Assembly: GCA_003497505.1 (NCBI GenBank) | Contig: DNNV01000094.1 | Location: 1 to 11,913, forward strand | DNA length: 11,913 nucleotides | Direction of reading: 5' to 3' | Source: Clostridiales bacterium | GTDB taxonomy: Bacteria; Bacillota; Clostridia; Tissierellales; Sedimentibacteraceae | Shown: piece after piece, positions 1 through 5,593 of the stretch | How the letters are laid out: each line of letters starts with the position of its first letter | Position numbering within the stretch: the stretch's first letter is position 1 | The notes under the pieces: model-generated | Database searches by the model: none | Told to the model about the DNA's origin: nothing | The model's input: the letters and a program-made list of their open reading frames with translations, nothing else | Position numbers and translations under genes: made by a program

Positions 1-838
1 TGTTAGCTGTAAATCCGTATTTCTCAAATACCTTCAGCGCTTCTTCGCTTTGTAAAAATTCTACGAATGCCTTTGCTGCTTCCTGATTTGAAGATGCCTT
101 CACAACACCCACAGGATATATAACCTTTGCAACGCTTCCCTCAGGAGCTTCTGCTAAAATTTCAACATTTTCATTGCTTGCGGCATCTGTTGCATATACA
201 ACACCTGCATCTGCACTTCCTTCAGCAACCCAGTTCAGAACTTCTGTTACGTTTGTTCCAAGACTAGCTTTTGCAGAAACCTGATCCCAGATTTTTAAGT
301 TTTCAAATGCTTCCTTAGCATACTGTCCTGCAGGAACACTTGCAGGGTCACCAACTGCTATTGTATCAGCTTTCAATATGTCTTCGAATGTGCTCATGCC
401 CTTGTCGCTTCCTTTAGGGGCTATGAGGACGATTTTGTTTTCAAGAAGCTTAACAATAGAATTTTCCGCCATAAGTCCTTTTTCATCAAGTGCATTCATT
501 TGCTTCATAGCAGCGGACATAAACACATCTACTTCCGCGCCTTCTTCAATTTGAGTCTGAAGCTTTCCTGAGCTGTCGTATGTAGCGTTTACAGTTATGT
601 TCTGGTTTTTCTCTTTGAACATAGGTATCAATTCATTGTCCATACAGTTTTTCAAACTTGCAGCAGCAGCAAGAAGAATTGTTGCGGGTTCTGCAGCAGG
701 TTCTTCCGGTTTTTGTTCCGGTGCAGGTGTTTCTGCCGGTTTTTCAGGTGTTGGTGCCGGTGCAGGCGTATTATTAGAACATCCCGCCAAAGCGAATACC
801 ATACATAAAATTGTAATCAAAGCAATAATCTTTTTCAT
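1..838 (-). CDS. modA: Molybdate ABC transporter substrate-binding lipoprotein (ModA), 3' end cut by window
   Basis: This encodes the extracytoplasmic molybdate (possibly tungstate) binding protein of a ModABC importer. 279 residues are visible and the last seen are KYGFTAN; ModA proteins usually end a few residues past this point, so little is missing. The start is ATG at 838, with AGGAG six bases upstream. Residues 1-20 form a lipoprotein signal (MKKII, hydrophobic stretch, lipobox LAGC with Cys20). A Pro/Ala/Glu-rich tether (about 24-52) leads into the mature fold: LLAAAASLKN (55-64), ATYDSSGKLQTQI (85-97), VDVFMSAAMKQM (103-114), GDPASVPAGQYAKEA (163-177) and the hinge region DAGVVYATDA (210-219), all typical of ModA. 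Permease genes modB/modC would be expected further left, outside the window. The gene has its own promoter and a ModE-like operator. Recognition is strong; molybdate versus tungstate preference cannot be told from sequence. Confidence 0.95.
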   Translation of the reverse strand, partial: MKKIIALITILCMVFALAGCSNNTPAPAPTPEKPAETPAPEQKPEEPAAEPATILLAAAASLKNCMDNELIPMFKEKNQNITVNATYDSSGKLQTQIEEGAEVDVFMSAAMKQMNALDEKGLMAENSIVKLLENKIVLIAPKGSDKGMSTFEDILKADTIAVGDPASVPAGQYAKEAFENLKIWDQVSAKASLGTNVTEVLNWVAEGSADAGVVYATDAASNENVEILAEAPEGSVAKVIYPVGVVKASSNQEAAKAFVEFLQSEEALKVFEKYGFTAN

Positions 839-865
839 CTTTCTCTCCTGTTTTTTAATTTATTA

Positions 866-894
866 ATTATATCGTTAAACTCTCACGAATATAA
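866..894 (-). promoter_or_regulatory. Probable modA promoter (sigma-A type)
   Basis: On the minus strand a perfect -10 TATAAT lies at 871-866, about 28 bases before the modA ATG. At 17-bp spacing the -35 position (894-889) reads TTATAT, a weak match. The predicted transcript start is near 859, leaving a leader of about 20 bases with the ribosome binding site. The ModE-like operator overlaps the whole -35 to -10 spacer, as expected for repression. Confidence 0.6.
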
Positions 895-896
895 CG
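873..896 (-). promoter_or_regulatory. ModE-like molybdate-responsive operator over the modA promoter
   Basis: Reading the minus strand, the left half is CGTTATAT and the right half is GTTTAACG, separated by 8 bases (24 bp in total). The arms CGTTA/TAACG are a perfect 5-bp inverted repeat. From memory, the E. coli modA operator has the same layout (CGTTATAT, 8 bases, ACATAACG), with the same left half and the same overall length. Position over the promoter and the identity of the downstream gene both fit repression by a ModE-type regulator. No modE gene is in this window. Confidence 0.65.
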
Positions 897-902
897 CCGT
901 GC

Positions 903-929
903 AAATAAAAGCATCTGATATCAGATGCT
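903..929 (-). terminator. Rho-independent terminator of the moeA-like gene
   Basis: A perfect 20-bp palindrome, AGCATCTGATATCAGATGCT (910-929), can fold as an 8-bp stem with an ATAT loop. On the minus strand it is followed by TTTTATTT (910-903 complement). It sits about 20 bases after the TAG stop of the moeA-like gene and separates it from modA transcription. Confidence 0.8.
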
Positions 930-949
930 CAGGCAGCAAAAAACGCCGC

Positions 950-1984
950 CTATACTCCTTTTCCGAATCCGCAGTTTGGATATGTGCAAATCTCACAGTT
1001 GAGGCACAACCCACCCTGTCCCAGTCTGTCTATATCGGATTTTTCAAGATTCTCGTCCGCCATTATCCTTGGCAGTATCAGGTCAAATATCGTACGCTTT
1101 GCATACATTACACAGCCCGGGAGACCTAATATCGGAACTCTTTTACCGTTGTAATCGTAGTAAGCTACCAAAAGCATAGCTCCCGGAAGCACTGGTGCTC
1201 CGTATGTGATTATTTCAGCACCTGTAGCCCTGACAGCACCCGGTGTGCAGTCATCAGGGTCAACGCTCATGCCTCCTGTGCAGACAACAATATCTGCTCC
1301 CTGCTCAATATATGCCAGGACCGCAGCCGTTATTCCTTCCTTGTTGTCGTCAACTATTGTCTGTCCCATTATTTCCGTATCGAATTCGCTGAATTTATCA
1401 ATTATTACAGGCCCAAAAGTATCCTTGATTCTGCCGTGGAAAACTTCGCTGCCTGTTGTTACTATTCCAACTCTTTTATGCTTGAAGGGCAGTATTTCCA
1501 TGAGCGGCTTTCCCGCTCCAATTTCCTGAGCCCTCTTCATTTTTTCTTCTTCTATAATCAGGGGAATTATTCTTGTACCGGCTAACTTGTCCCCTTTTTT
1601 AACCATGGTATTTCCATGTCTTGTTGCTATCATCATTTCGCCAAGGCTGTTAACACGATAAAGTCTCTCGTTATCAAGCTTGAACAAACCGTCTGCATCA
1701 GCAATTACTTCTATCTTTCCTTCTTTGACAGGTGAAGGCCTCATATATTCATTTTTGCATATTCCATAAAGGATTTCGGCCGCATCATTTTCATGAAGTA
1801 TCCCCTCCTGATTTTCCCAAACATAGAGGTTTTCCTTTCCAACAGAAAGAAGCACAGGTATATCCTCTTCTCTTACTATATGTCCTTTTTTAAATACCAC
1901 ATCCTTTGTTACACCCTTGATTATCTGAGTTATATCATGACAAAGTATGTGACCAACTGCATCTACAGTCTTAATTTGTTTCAT
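950..1984 (-). CDS. MoeA/MogA-type molybdopterin-binding protein with cysteine-rich tail
   Basis: A 344-residue protein with a MoCF_biosynth (molybdopterin-binding) domain at about 165-310. Family motifs are visible: VGIVTTGSEV (172-181), VVCTGGMSVDPDD (233-245) and GLPGC (287-291). Residues 1-160 resemble a shortened MoeA-like N-terminus; full MoeA is near 400 residues and has further C-terminal domains that are absent here. Instead the protein ends in GGLCLNCEICTYPNC, placing Cys327, 330, 333 and 338 like a metal or Fe-S ligand set. The start is ATG at 1984 with GGAGG six bases upstream. The gene stands alone, with its own promoter upstream and terminator downstream, next to modA. Likely role: handling molybdopterin or molybdenum cofactor for a molybdoenzyme. 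Whether it inserts molybdenum (MoeA activity) or modifies cofactor for a hydroxylase-type enzyme is not decided by sequence. Domain assignment is confident; exact function is not. Confidence 0.85.
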   Translation of the reverse strand: MKQIKTVDAVGHILCHDITQIIKGVTKDVVFKKGHIVREEDIPVLLSVGKENLYVWENQEGILHENDAAEILYGICKNEYMRPSPVKEGKIEVIADADGLFKLDNERLYRVNSLGEMMIATRHGNTMVKKGDKLAGTRIIPLIIEEEKMKRAQEIGAGKPLMEILPFKHKRVGIVTTGSEVFHGRIKDTFGPVIIDKFSEFDTEIMGQTIVDDNKEGITAAVLAYIEQGADIVVCTGGMSVDPDDCTPGAVRATGAEIITYGAPVLPGAMLLVAYYDYNGKRVPILGLPGCVMYAKRTIFDLILPRIMADENLEKSDIDRLGQGGLCLNCEICTYPNCGFGKGV

Positions 1985-2045
1985 TTCTTCCTCCTGATTG
2001 CTTCCGCTGACCTTATCCTAAGGGATCAATCCCAATTTCTCACGC

Positions 2046-2068
2046 CGCTATTTTTAAAAAACATAACG
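2046..2068 (-). promoter_or_regulatory. Second, weaker ModE-like site at the moeA-like gene
   Basis: On the plus strand CGCTATTT and ACATAACG are separated by 7 bases (23 bp in total). The right half ACATAACG equals the right half I recall for the E. coli modA operator, and CGCTAT is a common ModE half-site start. Arms match as CGNTA/TANCG. It lies at about +3 to +25 of the predicted transcript, a place where a repressor could block. Weaker than the modA site; supported mainly by gene context. Confidence 0.4.
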
Positions 2069-2077
2069 ACTTTTATT

Positions 2078-2106
2078 ATTATACACTAACTTTTAGTCTA
2101 TGTAAA
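2078..2106 (-). promoter_or_regulatory. Promoter of the moeA-like gene (sigma-A type)
   Basis: On the minus strand -35 TTTACA (2106-2101; five of six consensus bases) and a perfect -10 TATAAT (2083-2078) are separated by 17 bp. Transcription would start near 2071, giving a leader of about 86 bases before the ATG at 1984. That leader can form two short hairpins that exclude each other (see findings). Confidence 0.75.
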
Positions 2107-2170
2107 TTAATTTTTTATCATAGTTACATTTCGTATAAAATTTAGATTTTTAACTGTTTCAATAATTTAC

Positions 2171-2204
2171 AAAAATTCACCCTGCCTTTTAAGCAGAGTG
2201 AATT
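2171..2204 (-). terminator. Rho-independent terminator after the HMA protein gene
   Basis: The arms 2174-2185 and 2193-2204 pair over 12 bp around an 8-base-or-shorter loop. In minus-strand RNA the one non-Watson-Crick position becomes a G-U pair, so the stem is continuous. It is followed by ATTTTTG on that strand. It lies about 17 bases past the stop of the 75-residue HMA gene and ends that transcript. Confidence 0.8.
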
Positions 2205-2220
2205 AACCATTGCTATTCAA

Positions 2221-2448
2221 TTACTTGACCCTTGATTTTAAAATATCAAAGCCTAATTTTTTTATTGCACCTTCCACTTCTTCAATAGATATCTTATCTT
2301 CATCAAAGTCAAACTTCACCTTGCTGGTGTTAAATGATATTTGTGCTGTATCTTTAACTATACCTTCTAAGTTCTTAAGTGCACCTTCTATTTTAAGTGT
2401 ACATGATGGACATACTAATGTTTCTAATTGCATCGTTGCTGATTTCAT
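2221..2448 (-). CDS. Small HMA-domain metal-binding protein (CopZ-like metallochaperone)
   Basis: A 75-residue protein that is a single heavy-metal-associated (ferredoxin-like) domain. The metal motif is CPSC (Cys13-Cys16) in LVCPSCTLKIE, followed by the typical GALKNLEGI helix and a C-terminal IKKLGFDI segment. The first loop is usually GMTCxxC in copper chaperones; here it reads LVCPSC, so copper is not certain. The start is ATG at 2448 behind a very strong AGGAGGAG site. It follows the P1B ATPase gene by 93 bases and has its own Crp/Fnr-type promoter in that gap. Because the ATPase has no N-terminal HMA domain, this protein probably supplies that metal-delivery function in trans, but delivery is inference. 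Confidence 0.85.
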   Translation of the reverse strand: MKSATMQLETLVCPSCTLKIEGALKNLEGIVKDTAQISFNTSKVKFDFDEDKISIEEVEGAIKKLGFDILKSRVK

Positions 2449-2495
2449 ATTAATCTCCTCCTGTTAAATCTTTATTCCTCACAACTTCTAGATTA

Positions 2496-2537
2496 ATTAT
2501 AACCTATTCTAAGAAATAAAACATTGATTCAGGTCAA
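2496..2537 (-). promoter_or_regulatory. Crp/Fnr-type activated promoter before the HMA gene
   Basis: On the minus strand a perfect -10 TATAAT lies at 2501-2496, while the -35 position (2524-2519) reads ATGTTT, a poor match. A dyad box TTGAC-CTGA-ATCAA covers 2537-2524. With a transcript start near 2489, the box centre is at -41.5, the classical class II activator position. The same box is found upstream of the RIC gene with the same geometry. Confidence 0.65.
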
Positions 2538-2541
2538 TTTT

Positions 2542-4401
2542 TCATTTGCTTTTTAAATTATAGCTTAATAATCTCATACCGTTAAGAATTACAACTAAAA
2601 TGCTTCCTTCATGAACTAGCATCCCGATTGACATATTCATCCATTCACTGAATAGCACGCTGGCTAATAATATAAGCACAACTCCAATTGCAATAACAAT
2701 ATTTTGAACCATATTTCTTGCTGTTGCTTTTACAAGCCCAAGAGCGTGCGGCAGACGACTAAAATCAGAGTTCATCAGTACAACATCAGAAGTCTCAATA
2801 GCTACATCTGTTCCGCTTCCCATGGCTATTCCGATATTTGCCAGTGCGAGGGAAGGACTGTCATTGACACCATCTCCAACGAATGCAACAATTTTCCCCT
2901 TTTCTTCAATCAATTTTTTTACATATGCAGATTTATCCTCAGGCAACATGTTTCCATACGCTTCAGTTAATCCCAGTTCCCGGCTTATGACATCAACAGT
3001 TCCCTGATTGTCACCTGACAGCATTATAAGGTTTTTTACCCCTAACTTTTTTAGTTGTTTAAGGTCTTCCTTTACTCCAGGACGTATCTGGTCACGAATA
3101 CCCATCAGAATCTTCAATTCTCCATTTACCGAAGTTAATACAAGTGAGTTTCCGCTTTCTTCAAATAGAGCTATATTTTCTTTTGCCTTTTCACTTAAAT
3201 CCACGTTTTCTCTTTCCATAAGCGCCACGTTGCCTACAGCAATTCTGTTTCCATCTACATTAGCTACAATACCGCCGCCTTTTACAACCTCTGTATTAGT
3301 CACTTCCGAAAACGTAGTTTGACCAATTTCCTCAAGCACAGCTTTTGCCAAAGGATGATCCGATTCTCGCTCAACACTTGCAAGGTATTCTAAAGCCTCA
3401 TCAATATTATCACCATAATGTACCTTATCAGAAACAGATGGATTCCCTACAGTCAAAGTACCTGTTTTATCAAATACAATTGTATCAAGCCTGCTGAAAT
3501 CCCTGATCACTTCACTTCCCTTTAATAATATCCCATGACTTGCACCATTACCAATTCCAGCAACATTTGATACCGGTACCCCAATAACCAGTGCTCCCGG
3601 ACATCCCAAAACCAGGATGGTAATTGCCAGTTCGATATTATGTGAGAATAACCATACTATGAAGGCTATAACAAGAACTGTTGGTGTGTAATATTTTGAA
3701 AAACGGTCTATAAATCGTTCTGCTTCAGATTTGGAATCCTGTGCTTCCTCCACCAGTTCGATAATTCTTCCAAATGTGGTGTCCTCACCTACCCTGTCCG
3801 CCACTATTTGTATGGTTCCATTGTCCAATATCGTACCTGCAAATACACTTGAACCTTTCTCCTTTGCAACCGGTATGGATTCACCTGTAATACTTGCCTC
3901 GTTAATGCTTCCTTCACCGATTAAAACCGTTCCGTCAACAGGAACCTTTGCACCCGTCTTTACAAGCAATACGTCTCCTACATCTACCTCATCTACTTCA
4001 ACCTCTTCAAACTCACCATCTTCCATCCGTTTTAGTGCACTTTCAGGAGCCATCTCTGTTAATGCCTTTATGGCTGAGCGTGTTTTATTTAAGGTTCTCT
4101 GTTCCAGATAAGCACCAAACAAGAATAAAAATGTAACAATTGCAGCCTCTTCAAAGTTCTGTATCAGAAATGCACCTGTAACGGCTATCGTAACTAAAAC
4201 ATCAATGCTGACCACTTTTACTCTTAAAGACTGATATGCTTGAATAATTATTGGTAGTGCTCCTAAGATGGATGCTAAAATCAATGACCATTCAAAGATA
4301 ACCATATTGCTTATTGTCCACTTGGCTAAGAATCCACTGGCTATTAAAACTCCATTTATTAAAGCAATCTGATTCTTATTTTTTAAAATTAATCTTTGCA
4401 T
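2542..4401 (-). CDS. P1B-type heavy-metal-translocating ATPase, CPG variant, no N-terminal metal domain
   Basis: An integral membrane ATPase of 619 residues that would move a transition metal across the cytoplasmic membrane, probably outward. Catalytic motifs are intact: TGES (172-175, actuator domain), DKTGT with phosphorylated Asp311, SDHP (347-350, the P1B nucleotide-binding His-Pro) and GDGVND (509-514). About four membrane segments precede the actuator domain (12-30, 33-53, 66-81, 85-100), two flank the metal site (239-275) and two end the protein (565-610). The membrane metal motif is CPG (267-269) in place of the usual CPC, CPH or SPC, and the last helix carries HEGS (597-600), like the HEG motif of P1B-4 pumps. 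The start follows GAGGTGGGG, 28 bases after the RIC stop, so the two are co-transcribed. The N-terminal HMA domain is missing. Substrate unknown; iron, zinc, cobalt or copper are all possible. Confidence 0.92.
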   Translation of the reverse strand: MQRLILKNKNQIALINGVLIASGFLAKWTISNMVIFEWSLILASILGALPIIIQAYQSLRVKVVSIDVLVTIAVTGAFLIQNFEEAAIVTFLFLFGAYLEQRTLNKTRSAIKALTEMAPESALKRMEDGEFEEVEVDEVDVGDVLLVKTGAKVPVDGTVLIGEGSINEASITGESIPVAKEKGSSVFAGTILDNGTIQIVADRVGEDTTFGRIIELVEEAQDSKSEAERFIDRFSKYYTPTVLVIAFIVWLFSHNIELAITILVLGCPGALVIGVPVSNVAGIGNGASHGILLKGSEVIRDFSRLDTIVFDKTGTLTVGNPSVSDKVHYGDNIDEALEYLASVERESDHPLAKAVLEEIGQTTFSEVTNTEVVKGGGIVANVDGNRIAVGNVALMERENVDLSEKAKENIALFEESGNSLVLTSVNGELKILMGIRDQIRPGVKEDLKQLKKLGVKNLIMLSGDNQGTVDVISRELGLTEAYGNMLPEDKSAYVKKLIEEKGKIVAFVGDGVNDSPSLALANIGIAMGSGTDVAIETSDVVLMNSDFSRLPHALGLVKATARNMVQNIVIAIGVVLILLASVLFSEWMNMSIGMLVHEGSILVVILNGMRLLSYNLKSK

Positions 4402-4429
4402 TTCCCCACCTCATTTCATTGTTTTAATT

Positions 4430-4723
4430 TCAGCTATAATATGCCTCATCAATTTCTGATAACATATTATATACTGCTTCATAAGTTTCACACACATCGC
4501 CCGGTACAGTATAATTATCTGTGATTTCACGCAGTTGCTTAAATTCATTATCGAGTTCTGTATTTTCCGCACCTGTTTCTTTAATCTTGGCGGCTATACC
4601 ATCATATATCTTTCTGACATCATGGAATTCCGGGTGAGTCCCACCGTGAACTTTTGCTACAACAGGTACATACAGTTCTAATTTTTTTAAATTTTTTCCC
4701 ATTGCTTCATTAAACTTCTTCAT
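4430..4723 (-). CDS. Short RIC-type iron-sulfur cluster repair / di-iron protein
   Basis: A 97-residue, mostly helical protein resembling the short clostridial RIC proteins, which are related to the hemerythrin-like half of YtfE/ScdA. Recognisable stretches are LELYVPVVAKVHGGTHPEF, LREITDNYTVPGDVCETYEAVY and an acidic C-terminus. His26, His30 and His34 (HxxxHxxxH) and Glu32 are likely iron ligands. Full YtfE is about 220 residues, so this is a minimal form and may work as a dimer or with a partner. It is first in the operon with the P1B ATPase. The ATG at 4723 has AAAAGGAG nine bases upstream. Known RIC proteins help restore Fe-S centres after nitric oxide or oxidative damage, which fits the Crp/Fnr-type box upstream. 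Family call is from sequence memory and moderately sure; function by analogy. Confidence 0.72.
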   Translation of the reverse strand: MKKFNEAMGKNLKKLELYVPVVAKVHGGTHPEFHDVRKIYDGIAAKIKETGAENTELDNEFKQLREITDNYTVPGDVCETYEAVYNMLSEIDEAYYS

Positions 4724-4768
4724 ATATTTATTCTCCTTTTCATTTTGTTTTATCTTTATTCTATCTAC

Positions 4769-4810
4769 ATTCTAGCATAGTATTACAAAAGAATAATTGA
4801 CCCAAATCAA
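4769..4810 (-). promoter_or_regulatory. Crp/Fnr-type activated promoter of the RIC-ATPase operon
   Basis: On the minus strand the dyad box TTGAT-TTGG-GTCAA covers 4810-4797, and -10 TAGAAT lies at 4774-4769, preceded by TGC (extended -10). No good -35 is present. With a start near 4762 the box centre falls at -41.5, identical to the promoter of the HMA gene. The box matches the FNR consensus TTGAT-N4-ATCAA except for one base. Confidence 0.65.
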
Positions 4811-4850
4811 TTTATAAAAAAATATCTTGAAACTTATTTGCTTACCTGCA

Positions 4851-4886
4851 GAAAAAAACAGATGAAAATATACATCTGTTTTTTTC
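4851..4886 (-). terminator. Strong hairpin terminator between the PPOX-fold gene and the RIC operon
   Basis: A perfect 13-bp inverted repeat (AAAAAAACAGATG at 4852-4864, CATCTGTTTTTTT at 4873-4885) with an 8-base loop, flanked by one more G-C pair. The A/T tracts make it work in either direction. It lies about 60 bases beyond the stop of the minus-strand gene at 4949-5422 and shields the ric promoter from read-through. Confidence 0.85.
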
Positions 4887-4948
4887 AAGTATTGATTTGA
4901 TTTTCTGGTCTTATTATATCAATATTAAAAAAGCTCCCTTTAACCACC

Positions 4949-5422
4949 TTATTTGTAATACTTACCTGAACATTCTTTGATTTCCACTTCAATAACACCA
5001 GTACCATTTACCATATTATCTGGTAGGACTTCTCCCGAAAATTGAGGAGTATATTTATTTACTATTCTGTTTAATATTTCTCTTTTAACACCAGCATCTG
5101 TAAGAAGCCTTGCATGCCCTAATATAATAGCACTGTTGTACTTAACATTTACATCACAAGCTACATGAATATCTTCACATAATAAGCCTAACATTTCATG
5201 AACCTCAACACAAACTTTAGAATCTAGCTTAATATTATCAATTTTTTGTCCTTTTGGCAGTCCATGCATGTAAATTTTATCATTATAGTATACAAAATTC
5301 ATTGGTACGGCGTATGGAAATCCATCGCTGCCTTGAGTTGCGAGGACACAATCCTGTGTTCTTTTCAATAAGTCCTCTATCTGTTCTTTTGTTAATTGAT
5401 GATTTTTCATTCTAAATTGCAT
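4949..5422 (-). CDS. Pyridoxamine 5'-phosphate oxidase-fold (NimA-like) flavin-binding protein
   Basis: A 157-residue split-barrel protein of the PNPOx-like/NimA group. These small proteins bind FMN, F420 or haem; some reduce nitroimidazoles. Visible family stretches are CVLATQGSDGFPYAVPMNFVYY (25-46, first strands), IYMHGLPKGQKIDNI (50-64, phosphate/flavin loop), VCVEVHE (70-76) and YNSAIILGHARLLTD (95-109). The start is ATG at 5422 with GGAGG seven bases upstream; a second in-frame Met at residue 5 is less well placed. It is divergent from a MocR regulator, 171 bases away, a pairing often seen for genes of vitamin B6 or flavin-fold enzymes, so it is probably that regulator's target. True PNPOx activity is unlikely, since the protein is shorter than PdxH (about 210 residues); substrate unknown. 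Confidence 0.85.
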   Translation of the reverse strand: MQFRMKNHQLTKEQIEDLLKRTQDCVLATQGSDGFPYAVPMNFVYYNDKIYMHGLPKGQKIDNIKLDSKVCVEVHEMLGLLCEDIHVACDVNVKYNSAIILGHARLLTDAGVKREILNRIVNKYTPQFSGEVLPDNMVNGTGVIEVEIKECSGKYYK

Positions 5423-5593
5423 AAAATTTCCTCCCGAGTTTTTGAATCTTGTTCATTATTAATCTGTAAATAAGACACTATTTACTAACCATAACCTTTA
5501 TAGTAATATAATATCATATATTGAATATGCTTGAAGTGCCGGTTTGATGTTAAATGATGGATACAGTTTCTAAATATACTATGGGGTGATTTT
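5423..5593. promoter_or_regulatory. Shared divergent control region of the PPOX-fold gene and mocR-type gene
   Basis: AT-rich 171-bp spacer that must hold both promoters. No convincing -35/-10 pair stands out on either strand. TTGAA occurs at 5521 and 5531, one helical turn apart, and the minus strand carries a GGTTA-TGGTTA direct repeat (about 5486-5497). MocR-family regulators usually bind direct repeats, so these are candidate operators only. Confidence 0.3.

Noticed and set aside
597..1129. Plus-strand open frames of 89 and 76 codons over modA and the moeA-like gene
   Set aside because: They lie opposite clearly coding minus-strand frames, have no ribosome binding site and show low-complexity composition mirroring the Pro/Ala linker of ModA.
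1985..2071. Moco riboswitch before the moeA-like gene
   Set aside because: The leader is only about 86 bases and lacks the multi-stem architecture and conserved sequences of the Moco motif; only two short competing hairpins are seen.
3731..4111. 126-codon plus-strand frame (and others at 3008, 2704, 1206) antisense to the P1B ATPase and moeA-like genes
   Set aside because: The minus-strand proteins have intact family motifs across these spans; the antisense peptides are Ser/Thr/Pro-rich shadows.
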